64,000 nt of DNA from Gonocerus acuteangulatus (taxonomy: Eukaryota; Arthropoda; Insecta; Hemiptera; Coreidae). A model generated the notes under the pieces. It was given only the letters and a program-made list of their open reading frames with translations, ran no database searches and was not told the DNA's origin. A program made the translations under genes and the position numbers. Shown here in pieces: positions 23,758 through 34,715 of the stretch. The DNA is taken from NCBI GenBank assembly GCA_946811695.1, contig OX328123.1:123925896-123989895 (forward strand). Direction: 5' to 3'. How positions within the stretch are numbered: position 1 is the stretch's first letter; each line of letters begins with the position of its first letter.

Positions 23758-24260
23758 AGGTAATTAATAATATTTTTTTTAAATATTTCAAGCGTTTTCA
23801 AAAATATATCATACATAATTGTACATTTCAAACTAAACATCAAAATCGTTGTGTGTTATTTAAAAGAAGCACTTGACCAGATTTTTATTGTTTGTGACAT
23901 CATACGGTCTCAGTTGTTACATTGTTTTAAGATAGATTTCAATTTCACCTTCATAAAAATCCAAAACAAACCTGCAATTATGTTAATTTATTCTGAGTGA
24001 GCGTCGCTTGTTATAGTAGGCAATCAAAGAAATTTATAGCCTTGAATCTCAGTAGATATTTTATCTCTTTGTGCTGTGAATCCGGATCATGAGAGACAGT
24101 TGGAACGCATAGAATAAGGATGTGAGAACAAAGAGAATCAAAAGGTATGGACAAGGAGGATTTGCTTCTCAATGGGACTTCAAGGACAGCTATATAATTT
24201 CGAATCAAATTATCTTTAGACCCTAGAAGTTTATTTATTCTGTTTGAGAACAAAAAAATA
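23758..24260. other. Unassigned
   Basis: A minus-strand frame of 80 codons (24011-24253) has mixed composition but no motif I recognise. It touches the start of the next repeat. Confidence 0.4.
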
Positions 24261-25628
24261 AATAAGTCCGATTCGCAGGAACTGCGTCATCTTAGAGCAG
24301 TTCCGTTCTTATCTTTAGTGTTTATGAACGCATAAAATAGAAACAGTTATTACTTTGTTTAGATCAATAGCGAAACAGCTATCCAAATGAAATCTCAAAC
24401 AAACCAGTCTTGAAAGGTCTTGATTTACAATCTTACCTGTATGGGTCAGCTATCCCATAAGTCGGGCAGAAAGGCCTCCACTCAGAGGCATTTGGAAAGC
24501 CTTGGGATCTCTCTCTTTGAACGCTACATTTTTAACAATGAATTGATCTTCTTATTTTACTTAATCTGTTTTATTGTCAAATACATTATCCGACTTTAAG
24601 CAATTTAAAAATAACAAGGAATAAAACAGACAAAAAGAACAGTTCGAATAAACGAAATCAATTACTTTAAAGTTTTAAGCACTTATTTCTCCGATTGACA
24701 TCGCCTAATTAAAACTTTCTTTAGAACCTTTTTTGTAGAGCATTTAGTAAGCTTTCGAATGGTAACCTTCTGCTTCCCAAGATTGTCAACGGTTTTCGAG
24801 ATACTAACGAAAGTATACAAAGTTACCAAACCTTTTCTTTTCTTGTCTGTTAATAAAATATTTTATTCTAACCCTTTCTTTTCTCCAAACGTAACCAAAA
24901 TTTGAAAATATAAGTGTTGATGAAATTCGAACATGCAGAAAATGTTTCAACTGAATCTCATAATTCTAAGTACCAAAATCAAAGACAAAAAGAACACTTC
25001 GAATAAGCGAAATCAATTACTTTAAAGGTTTAAGCACATATTTCTCCGATTGACATCGCCTAATCAAAACTTTCATTAGAACCATTTTTGTAGAGCATTT
25101 AGTAATCTTTCTAATGGTGATCTTACGTTTCGCAAGATTCTTAACCTTTTTCGAAATATTAAGGAAAGCATACAAAGTTACCAAAATTGTTTATGTCTGT
25201 TAATAAAATATTTTATTCTAACCCTTCCTTAACTCCAAACGTAAAATAACTTTCAACATATTAGTTTTAATGAAAGTAGAACATGCAGATTATGTTTCAA
25301 CTGAATCCCGTGATTCTAAGTACCCAAACCAAAATCGGTATTCAAAAACTATTTTTCCAATGTTCTCGAAAACGGTTAAAGCTATCGCCTTGAAAATTGT
25401 TTCATTCGTTTTCCTAGCCCAAGAGGCCTATAAAAAGAGTACTTACAAGCTTATGAACTCAAAAACGTAAGCGTTACGATTTTTTCTGCGCGAATTTCGC
25501 CCCAAACGCCATCTTCCAGTGGGCGGATTTTGCTGGTTAACGAACTTGACCTTTCAAATTGAACGAATGATTTTTGTACCAAATTTCATCAAAATCGGAC
25601 CATCAGGAAGCCAGAAATGAGCGAACAG

Positions 25629-25679
<51 letters not shown>

Positions 25680-25684
25680 TATAC

Positions 25685-25721
<37 letters not shown>

Positions 25722-25858
25722 AATTTGAACCACTGTTATTTTCGGTCTCTAGGGGTTCTGAAACGCGAAATTTTCTTGTCGGCACTTCCGGATTGTCTCA
25801 TTGTATCAACCTTATAAGCGGGGTTCCTCCCTATGGGGGAGGGAGGAACCGCGCTAAA
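24261..25858 (+). mobile_element. CGCGCTAA-family repeat, longest intact plus-strand copy
   Basis: It runs from AATAAGTCCGATTCGCAGGA to the terminal hairpin and GCGCTAAAA. The left unique region (GGTCTTGATTTACAATCTTA, TGGGTCAGCTATCCCAT) is followed by two internal units, anchored by AAGCACTTATTTCTCCGATT at about 24678 and a related block at about 25030 (spacing about 350). Then come the 66-codon shared frame (25270-25470), the block before the tract (ACCAAATTTCATCAAAATCG), (AT)n at 25633-25720 and the right unique region. It is the best reference copy of the family in this window. Confidence 0.85.
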
Positions 25859-25994
25859 AGAGAAAAAACATCATTAACCGTTTGGGAACTACCACCATTG
25901 TTCCCATTTGGGAATGTAGTGCGCCTTAAAGTGACATTCTACACCATTTCTAGCTATAGCAGATGTTTCTGTGCGTCTCAACGTCAACGTGGCG

Positions 25995-26136
25995 TTGTAC
26001 ACCGTTTGAACCACCTGTATTTTCCTGATCTATAAGGACTGAATCGTGGATGTTTCTCAACGGCATCTCCGAATTGCGTCTTCAGTTCATGTCTTAGGCT
26101 ACTTCTTACTATCGATTGAGGGAGAAAACACGCTTA
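25995..26136 (+). repeat. CGCGCTAA-family right-end fragment
   Basis: TTGAACCACCTGTATTTTCC, CTGAATCGTGGATGTTTCTC and AACGGCATCTCCGAATTGCG, then a worn AGGGAGAAAACACGCTTAGA, match the right unique region of the copy immediately upstream. It lacks the AT tract. Confidence 0.7.
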
Positions 26137-27230
26137 GAAGGTTATAAATGTCAATGATCAGGTAGTAGGAAAATGAAGCTCTTTTAGAGATGATGCTTTA
26201 TGTTTTAGGTTGGGTTACATTGATGCTGCTATAGAGATATACCGATGGTTTAGCATTAGAGCAAGAGATTTGCCAAATATTTGCCGTAGAGGGAGCAGGA
26301 GATGTGAGGACGAGGGGAGCTGAACGGGTTTCAAAATTATTCGTGTCAACAGTAATCTGTTTGCCATCTGTTGTCGGTGTTTGTAAGCCTCCCTAATATA
26401 GCCGTTGTTTCGTCGCATACAACTCCTAACAACTATCTAGGATACTCTCATACAGCAGTTCTGTCGTTGTCTCTCCCTAACGGGTTGGATTTGTAGTGTT
26501 CCTTGCGAAGGTAGAAGAGAAAGATAAAATAGGTGTGTTTAGCAAACATATTAAACTATTAAAATTGGACTTCCGTATTTATATCTAAATAATATGAAAT
26601 TAATTAAGCCACTAACATAATTTTTGTTATTCATTTTTATTCCTATAGCACCAATCTTGTGAAAAAACGAAATACTTGGTAAATGACGCTGTTCCATTAA
26701 GATGTCACATAAAACGCCTAAAATGTTTTGAGAATGATAACTTATTGATATTTAAGATTGGCATATTCATAAAATTCTAAAACATTTAAATTCAAAAATG
26801 GAATAATTTAAAATATTTTAAATACAATAAAAGTAATACAATTATTTTTAGAATTCTTGGTTTATATTTTAAAAACGTATTACCTCTAGGAGTTATTTTG
26901 TACTCTTCGTAGCATAGGAGGACAAGAAAGATAATTAATATTTGTGGGCAGCAAAAATACTCACCTCTTGACATTTATTTTCTGAATTCAATTAATGGTT
27001 TAATAATAAAGCGGTAAATGTCTTTGGTCGTGTCAATTTATTTGTTTGAATAGCGATAATGGAATTTCATTTGTTCGGAATTACATTGATTTCGAATGGT
27101 TGATCCGTTTTAATTCCGTTATAATTTCAGATTGTTAGAGGAAAGAGATTAATTCACAGAACGGAAACGGAGAAAAGTGCTAACGTGCTAGCAGTCGATG
27201 AATGTTAAATGATTAATAATATAATAATAC
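26137..27230. other. Unassigned stretch
   Basis: A slightly GC-richer piece at 26210-26440 has a 67-codon minus-strand frame without recognisable motifs. The remainder is AT-rich. No gene is supported. Confidence 0.4.
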
Positions 27231-27312
27231 ATCGGCGCTAGTGGCCCAGACACCGGTGCCCGGTAAAAAAAAAAAAAATAATAAAAAAATAAATAAAAAT
27301 AAATAATAATAA
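27231..27312 (+). mobile_element. SINE-A tail
   Basis: ATCGGCGCTAGTGGCCCAGA followed by GGTGCCCGGT and a long A-rich tail with T interruptions is the 3' end of SINE-A; the head is missing. Confidence 0.65.
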
Positions 27313-28087
27313 ACCCGCTAACATGATGCGAAAATGGTCGTATTAAGCCATGGCAAATTAGAATTCATATTTACACAAAACTTCAAATATACTAGATGAA
27401 TTAAGCGCCAAAACATGTCAATTAAAAATAAATTACAAAATAATTAAAAATCAAAAATTCGATAAAAATCATCGTTTTGTACACTAAGATTAGTGACGAA
27501 GAAAATGTATCACCTCAAAGTCATAATCAAATATTAAAGTATCACATAAAATTTGAAAGAAAATTCAGGATATATATTCATTCTAATCACACTACTTTTG
27601 ATTTTAAAAATTACATAAATAAATAAATAAAATACCACATACGTTTTTATTCTTTAGAAGCTAATAATGCAAGTAGGGAGAGGAATTCCAGTCTTATATT
27701 CGCATTTACCTCGATTTTTAGACAGAATCTGATAAAAAAAAAACAACATTACTATCACTCGATCAGCATCTTGGTAAAGCTTATTAATTATGGATGATAA
27801 TATTTGAAAGGTTGCTGATTATCAATCAAGGCTGTCACATTCGTGCTGAAATCCTTGGAAATGGTGTATCCATGTTATTGATTACAAGAATGAACATTAA
27901 TTTACAAATTTCATTTTCATTTCCCTGTACACTTCTTCGAAGAATGGCAATTGTAAATTCACTTGATAAACCTTTTAATTTATCTTGAAATTTTTTTGGC
28001 ATGATATTTCTACTCATTAGTGCCTGGACATGGTGTTGACCTCTTGCACCGCATTTCAAAAACATTTATATTCGAAACACTACCAGT
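27313..28087. other. Unassigned AT-rich stretch
   Basis: No gene or recognised element. Short overlapping frames on both strands around 27800-28060 carry no motif. Confidence 0.4.
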
Positions 28088-28140
28088 AGCGGTGCTAATG
28101 ACCCCAGCAGTCGAAGCACCCAAAACAAAACAAAACAAAC
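28088..28140 (+). mobile_element. SINE-A tail, worn
   Basis: AGCGGTGCTAATGACCCCAG followed by CAGTCGAAGCACC and an AAAAC-rich tail resembles the SINE-A 3' end. Confidence 0.5.
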
Positions 28141-29139
28141 AACTACCACTGCTGGAGTTACACTCGTGTAAAACACCAACACTGCTCCAGTGTAAAAAGT
28201 ACTGAGAATTATTGAGGCCAATTACTGCAAGAGGACTCTTCATTTCCAGACCACCAGAGTTTCACCGCCTGCTTTTGGTTCAGTGGTCCATTTGATCGTT
28301 ATAAAACTGCAGAACCTTGCAGGTTTTTTTATCCAATGTGCCATTTGTATTCATAAATATAAATTTTTTCCTCCCGAACTGTCTTATAGCCTTCCTCAGA
28401 AATACACTTCCTTGCCCAACTAATTGAGTTTCTTCAGATAAAATATTCCATTTTATTCTTCTTCTTCTCTCCGGATATTATAAATATTAAACCAAACAAT
28501 TTCGTGTTAGTTGGTACGTTACCAAAGGTAAATAACTGATTATTTTCTTGGAGTTAACTAAGTCTAAAAATAAACCTACAAGAGAACAACAGGATAAGTC
28601 CTGGAGAGGGAGTGGTTCGGACTGTCAAGGTCCTGAGTTTCCAAAGGTCGTTTACATCCGCTACCTTCAGACAATGTCTACAATCAACAAGCAACCAATT
28701 AAGAATTATTGCTTATCCTATTTCATCAATTCAGGCAATATCTCATAATTAAAAATTATAATTATTATTAATAATTATTTGTCTGAAAAATAAATTTAAT
28801 ATTATATAATTATTTTTATATATTATTATCTTCTTAGAAAGGTTATACTATTTAATTTAAAACATGGCATTTAGTTCTGAAAATGCGATTATTTATACAA
28901 AGCAAATAAAAATCATAACGTCACAAGATTTCGGTAATAACACTACCATTATTCAAAAGGATATGAGTGGCGTTAGGAATCAATATAAATCAGTTTAAAC
29001 ACGACATCTTAAATCTATTTAAATACTTATAGATAAAAAATATTTGGTTTAAAGAACCTAATTACTTTAAAGCATTACCTTGCGGGTCTTGAAGGGCTCC
29101 TGCATCATCTTCAGCCTATGGAGGCCACTTCTCGCCGGG
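28141..29139. other. Unassigned AT-rich stretch
   Basis: No recognisable gene. A 66-codon plus-strand frame at 28548-28748 has no known motif. Confidence 0.4.
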
Positions 29140-29304
29140 ACCGTTGAGCATCCTCGCCGCACGTCTGGGCTATTAGCCCTGAAATCCATGGATCAGTGGG
29201 GAATTTCCTCAACGATCCGTAAGAATTCCTTATGCAGGTGGGATTCGAGTCCCCATCTCCCACACGAGAATCCAACGCCTTAGCCACTAGACTACGGGGA
29301 GACC
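29140..29304 (-). mobile_element. SINE-A, minus strand, with complete tRNA-like head
   Basis: On the minus strand the head reads GGGTCTCCCCGTAGTCTAGT and then GGCTAAGGCGTTGGATTCTC, which resembles tRNA-Glu/Asp A-box sequence. A B box of the form GGGACTCGAATCCCA follows. The body is worn (AATTTCCTCAACGATCC on the plus strand). No clear target duplication was found. Confidence 0.7.
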
Positions 29305-29571
29305 CTTTATTTATTGGTTTATTTATTTATTGAATTATTTATGTGTCATGTTTTTTATGTTAATTTGGTGTGTACGTGTACCATTGGTATGTATGTATGA
29401 TTGGATTTGGGGACCCTGTGTTGGAATGGCTTATAATTTTGACCAACTTTAATACCTCTATTGAGTTAGTAGCTCTGGTCTAGTGTGATTAGGTAGACTC
29501 ATTTTATTATTATTAGTATATTTATCTTTATTTTATTGATAGTTTTTCTTTTATTCATTTAGGTCTCACAG

Positions 29572-29640
<69 letters not shown>

Positions 29641-30334
29641 TTTAACGGTAGTAATTTTCAGTATTGGTAGGAATGATCTTTGATGACATTTTTCAAAAGT
29701 TCTTTAATAGTTCAACTAAGGAAATAAATAGTTGAATCAAGGGAATCAGTAGTTCAATTTTTTTCAATCCATCGGTCCTGAAAGTGATAAATGTGGAACT
29801 TCTATTGTAAGGGGGAAAGTGTGAGAATGTAAATATTTATGTATGAACTATAATATTCAAGCGTTGCCGAACTAATTAAAAAGTCAGAGCTCCCCCTCCC
29901 GACTAATATGTAGGGATATTTGCATTCTACCCGGTTATTCCAATATGTTATTCGCAGTTTTGGGTTCATTTCTAGTCCGTCAACTTCTCCATGTGGCGTA
30001 CGCATAGTCTAATTCGAATATACGGTGGAAATGATGGTACTGAATTCATTTACTATCAGGCTGCTTTCACAGCGAAGAGGAGAAATGAATCCTGGCAGAC
30101 GTATTTCCTTATAGTTATTTACCTAGAAGTTGGGAGTAATTGATTAAATAATTTCAGTATAGTTTCCTAAAAGTACTTACCTATTTCTTTTAGAAATTTC
30201 CTTTGCATGTTTATGAATTCAAATATCCCGTTAGTGGATTTAATTTTAAAATATGTGCTTTATTTTTTTTTTATTTACTGGAGCGCCGCAACAAACTCTT
30301 GCACTACACCGCAATATTCTCTTACGTTTCTCAA
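29305..30334. other. Unassigned; (AT)n at 29574-29638
   Basis: A 65-bp AT tract lies in otherwise unremarkable AT-rich DNA. The segment 29890-30005 contains a minus-strand frame (67 codons) with no recognised motif. Confidence 0.5.
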
Positions 30335-30500
30335 GATCTGTTAGGCCGAATTTCAAACATGTAGAAAACATTTCAATCGAATCCCACGATACAATGTTCC
30401 CAAACCGAAAAATAGCTGAAAAACAGGTTTTATATCCTTTTATCGAAAAATGTTGCAGATATTGCCTTAAAATGGTTTCATTTCTAGTCCTACGTTAGAG
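30335..30500 (+). repeat. CGCGCTAA-family internal fragment, diverged
   Basis: AAACATGTAGAAAACATTTC, AATCGAATCCCACGATAC and TTGCCTTAAAATGGTTTCAT match, in order, the segment before the AT tract in the intact copies. Confidence 0.55.
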
Positions 30501-30789
30501 AACCTATGGGTCAGTTCATGTCAAATCAACACACGTTTTTTACCTTACCCTTTCAGATTTTAAAGAACATTTTAATGAACACGCAACATATGGGCTGGGG
30601 CAAATAAAAATACCAAAATTCAAATTTTTATCTTAAGCGGTTACGAAAATACGACCATGTAACGTTTTCAATAAGTGGTCAAAATCTCGCTGTGGTCCAA
30701 CATATAATTGGTCATAACTCCCCTCGTGTTAACCTTAAAAACATGGAGAAGGTATCACTTCTTAGCTCTTTATATGCTTCTTAAAACAA

Positions 30790-31810
30790 TGAAAAAATTG
30801 TCCAATTTCTTTCAGTTACTTATCATTGCTTCTGGACTGGACAGAAGCAATGATTACCCACTGTTTGGCCATAATAAATGAGTAATCCATTATTTCTTCA
30901 CACAAGGTATTTAATTATTTAATTATTATTATTTTTTTATTTTATTTTTTTTTAAACTTACACAACAGATAATTTAATACAGTTATATCAGGCTATACAT
31001 TTTGATATTTTTTAAATACTCTTGAAGTCTCTTCACAGATGGCTCACTTCTACACAAGTCACTAAGGTTACTTGCTAGTTGGTGCCGAATCCTAGCTTCC
31101 TGTAACGATTTGCAGTCCACCAAGATGTGTTTTACATCAAGGAGGTCCCCACATCGCGAGCATTGAGGCCTTCGGCGCCAAACCAGGTGATAACCATTAG
31201 TCGTGTTATCACTACGTCATCTCGTCTCTTTGGGATGCTCATTGGTTTCATGGTAGTTACAAACTCTTCTACGTTTCTAATGAACAGAGGTTTGTTATTA
31301 TACTCCTCCTGGCATTTTTCCTTCACCAGATGTTGTTTAGAAAAAGGAGCTAATCATTCAACATATCCCTCAGTAAACGTCCACTTCATTTGCAGAGATG
31401 TAATGCTTGCTCAATTTAGAATTGTTCCTGTAAGTAGTGAATCTGAAGTCCGTTAGGGGCTGAGGAAAAAAAATCTCGAGAAGCCTGTGATTCATCGTGA
31501 AAATCAGAAATGTGTTATTGGACGTTCATAAAGTAAATTATATCAATGGATTTAGTGAATTAAATTACTGTTTTCTTAAAATAAATGTTGTAAATTTTAT
31601 GATGGCATTATTAGAATTTAATTATCAAGAACAGTTTTTGAGAAATCCTTTCTTATTCAATAAAAAATATGTCTGCTTTAAAAAGCACAGAAAATTGTGC
31701 ATAACTCCTTTTTCCTTCTGACTCGGACCATACTTCAAATGAACTTTTTTGTTGGAAATTATATCTAAAAATGCCTATAGTTTGGCTACTTAGACCTGAC
31801 TCACCCTGTA
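30790..31810 (-). mobile_element. TACAGGGTG-type repeat, minus strand, interrupted by a LINE
   Basis: On the minus strand it begins TACAGGGTGAGTCAGGTCTA and follows the copy at 4786-5400 block by block, including CTAAGTAGCCAAACTATAGG. The alignment breaks at about 31332 and resumes at about 30911 (CCTTGTGTGAAGAAAT). The 420 bases between are a LINE 3' end, so this is a nested insertion. Confidence 0.7.
30911..31332 (-). pseudogene. LINE ORF2 C-terminus (I/Jockey-group type) nested in a DNA element
   Basis: Minus-strand translation gives KRRDDVVITRLMVITWF, corresponding to the RR-VVLTRLRIGHTR block found near the C-terminus of I- and Jockey-group retrotransposon proteins. After a frame change it gives CSRCGDLLDVKHILVDC, a CxxC-H-C zinc-binding block typical of the very end of these proteins, then KSLQEARIRHQLASNLSDLC and a stop at 30983-30985. 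A T-rich stretch at 30911-30953 (plus strand) is the A-rich 3' tail. The copy is heavily 5'-truncated. Either side of the insertion the host element continues. Confidence 0.8.
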
Positions 31811-32160
31811 TATATAAACGTGAAAGATAATCTGAAACTGATATATAGACAGGTAAAAATCGGAATACATGTAAACGAAATGTCCGGCAGACTTGCTTCC
31901 ACTTAATGAAAAAATATGTAAAATTATTAGGAGAATGAATGCAAAATATAAATTTCTGCAGTCCTGCACAAGCTCATGGAGTACAAAGAGAAAGGGGATA
32001 CCGCATCTGTTCACACAAAAGACGGATTATAAGTGCACGCTCTTTGAGACAGGAGGAAGTAGTACTCTGCTGATTGAGGATTGGACAATGTTTGTTTCGA
32101 CCTGGCTATTTTCTCTCTAATCTTCATCCTCCAACATGTTCCTCTGATCTTTTACTACAG
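31811..32160. other. Unassigned; pyrimidine-rich end preceding a possible exon
   Basis: No repeat family is recognised. The last 60 bases are rich in C and T (TTTTCTCTCTAATCTTCATC) and end TTTTACTACAG, which looks like a splice acceptor. Confidence 0.4.
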
Positions 32161-32213
32161 CTGAACAAGAATATGAACTGCGAGGCCTGCGCGATTTTCA
32201 GCCGCCAAGAAAG
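32161..32213 (+). CDS. Possible 53-nt internal exon of an unidentified gene
   Basis: The 53 bases between TTTTACTACAG and the donor-like AAG|GTAATGG are about 51 percent G+C, against roughly one third around them. With one base borrowed from an upstream exon the frame reads EQEYELRGLRDFQPPRK without a stop. A second frame (LNKNMNCEACAIFSRQE) is also open. A convincing pyrimidine tract with branch-point-like CTAAT/CTGAT words precedes it. I recognise no protein family and no partner exon in the window, so this rests on splice-site quality and base composition alone. Confidence 0.35.
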
Positions 32214-33660
32214 GTAATGGTTTGTCTATAAACATAAAATAAATATTTGAAGAAAAAAAAATAATAATAATATGATAATAACGATTCGATATGAGGATCG
32301 TATTTCTACTAAAATTATTTAATTATTTTTTTATTTACCAAAATCTGTAACTAAGGTAATTCGCACAAAGCTATTATTACTTAGCCAAATAGATAAATAG
32401 AATTATGCATATCGCACTAGTATTTCTGGGTCAGGGTTTCCCAACCTTTATTTCGCCGAGCCTCCCCAAACCCAAAAAAATATTTTCCTGCCCAATTGGA
32501 CATAACATGAACGAACCTATCGCTTATTTTAGGACATAAATAATTAATAATATAAAAAAAAAAAAAAAACTGAAACTAAATTTTACGAACAAGTAGCTTT
32601 GTTGAAAAATTAATTACTTACAAAGTTACTAAAAAACTTATCTTTTATTTGGGAGATGAAACAATTTCACACTTAAATATCTCACTTAATAGATTTGAAA
32701 TGCAACTTGGATTTTTATTCGAACGAACTATTTCCAGTTTTACGAGTTATATGTAGGTGGATGTTGGGGATGAGGGGCGCGTCACACGTCGTGTTGTGAT
32801 TTGTAGAAACTTGTATATCAGGGATTGAATGGCAATTCGGAACAGTTAATTTATCTACGTGTTAAATACATTTTATTTTCGGAAATGTATACGAAATGAT
32901 TACGCCCCCTCTGACATTTCCCTACGTCCCTCTGGGAGGGAAGTCCTCTTCTAAAGTAACGCAACTAACAAAAAAAAAACTCAACTGAAAATGATTCACT
33001 CTTGCCTATATAGGGGGAATTGCATTAAGACAGGAAAAGGCACAAGTGCCCACTGGTGTAAAAGACCTGAATTTAGGTACGTACATACATTTTTGATGGT
33101 TGATAAAGAGATATTTACCATAGTTTTCATAGTTATAACTGTAAAACACCGATTTTTTAGTTGCGTCACTTTGAATACTAGTGATGTATGTTTAACTGGA
33201 TGCTAAACTATTTTATTTTGCTTTATTATGCCAATAAGCACCACTCGCTAGATTTAAAGCTGTCACAATTCACAAATCGTTGATATTGGACATGAAGTAC
33301 AATAATTTTGTATGCTTTGAAGGATCTGGGTCAGTGGCTATTTGAGAAATAGAACCCGTGGCGATGATAACTGGACACCCCACAGAGCAAACACCATTTC
33401 TATATTGTATTGTAATACAAGAAGCCAGTTAGCCAGAACACTTTTTACAGACAGTAAACGTTCATGTCATATTTGCTCAATGGGGTTCTGAAATCCTCCA
33501 GCCAATATTATTAACATGTTGGCAGGCAGAAGTCCATAATGTACTCGCAAATCTAATAAGCACCTAAATGAATCTATATAATTTCTTAAGAAACAGTGAA
33601 CAATATTTTAGTACGAGTTTGGGGAAAGCCTAAAGAGAACATGGAGGCCCTGTGGCCGTG
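32214..33660. other. Unassigned; possible hAT terminus at 32433
   Basis: CAGGGTTTCCCAACCTTTAT at about 32433 resembles a hAT terminus, but I find no inverted partner or target duplication. The rest shows no gene. Short frames at 32991-33206 have no motif. Confidence 0.4.
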
Positions 33661-33677
33661 AGTGTTAAGTTGCGAAT

Positions 33678-34165
33678 ATTGAGTACACATATTCAATACG
33701 TTCTTCTTGTTTGATCAAATAATGGGTATACTTACTCAATATATTCATTTTTCTTTGACCAATATTATTAAGTCTACTTACTGTTTTTTTTGACAAAATA
33801 TTGAGTATACATACTCAATAAGTTCTTTAGTTTTTGGAAATAAAAAGCTTCTTAACTACACAACGCTAGTATAAATATAAATGGGTTACACTAAAATAAA
33901 TAAGTAAGAAGAACATATTTAGTAAGGATATTCAACATTTTTTCTCTTTGACATCTTATTGAGTAAACATAATCAATAAGTTCTTCATTTCTGTCGTAAA
34001 TAAAAATATTATTAAGTACACAGTGGCTACTCAACATGTTCTACTTTTTGATATTAAATTAAGTACATATACTCAATATGTTCTTCATTTTGTGAGAAAT
34101 AAAAAGATTCTTAAGTACATAATGCTAGTAGAAATATAGATAGATTATATTAAAATAAATAATGA
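33678..34165. repeat. Diverged repeats around ATTGAGTAYACATACTCAAT palindromes
   Basis: Imperfect palindromes such as ATTGAGTATACATACTCAAT recur at about 33678, 33800 and 33958, with half-sites near 33735 and 34055, each followed by a GTTCTTC-like word. The block from 33800 recurs about 264 bases later, including AAATAAAAAG and CGCTAGTATAAATATA-like words, so this is an old tandem duplication. Confidence 0.6.
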
Positions 34166-34603
34166 TAATAAAAAGACGTATTCTTGTAAAACTATTACAA
34201 GAATATGTTAAAAAATAAATCAAGTTCATAAATATTATATGTTGATTAATTAACTCATTGATTTATGAGCACTCGCACCTAATGCAATTCGCTCGAAACA
34301 ATAATACAGATACATTTTCAGTATAATTGTATTTTCAGTATACATTGTGCTCTTTAGAATAATAGACAAAATGCATTGGAACAAGTCAGTTCATGTAGTA
34401 ACAAATAAGGCTTGTTTACAATTTCTGCGTGAAAGGAGAAGTAAAATAAGAAGTTCAGCAAGTACTGTGAATAAGGTATATACAAGATTTGACAAGAAAA
34501 TTATTACTAAACTAGGTAAGAATCGGGAAAACGAGAAAAGCAGTAACTCTTGAGAGGGGAAAAAGATTAGTGAAAGAATAAGTAAATAAATAAATAGAGG
34601 GAA

Positions 34604-34634
<31 letters not shown>

Positions 34635-34657
34635 TATAGAAAAAAAGAAAAAGTAAA

Positions 34658-34659
<2 letters not shown>
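34166..34659. other. Unassigned; (TAA)n near 34607-34633
   Basis: A 68-codon frame (34347-34553) is basic (HWNKSVHVVTNKACLQFLRE) but unrecognised. It is followed by AT-rich DNA and a TAA repeat. Confidence 0.4.

Positions 34660-34711
<52 letters not shown>
34660..34711. repeat. Poly(T) run of 52
   Basis: Fifty-two consecutive T. It could be the poly(A) tail of a minus-strand retrocopy, but no coding relic is visible on its downstream side. Confidence 0.9.

Positions 34712-34715
<4 letters not shown>

Noticed and set aside
25270..25470. Small frame of 62-70 codons ending YKLMNSKT, shared by the copies at 2155, 23182, 25270 and minus-strand 45228
   Set aside because: The similarity follows from repeat homology. 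Starts differ, one copy is shifted upstream, other copies lack it, and no family is recognised. A test of synonymous against non-synonymous change across many copies would settle it.
32161..32213. Alternative frame with CEACAIFSR resembling a nuclear-receptor zinc finger
   Set aside because: It lacks the double Phe and the rest of the finger, and is more likely chance; the exon candidate is kept without a function.
33034..33076. Second possible exon ending TTTAG|GTACGT
   Set aside because: The donor is good, but the acceptor side has no pyrimidine tract and the frame is short and uninformative.
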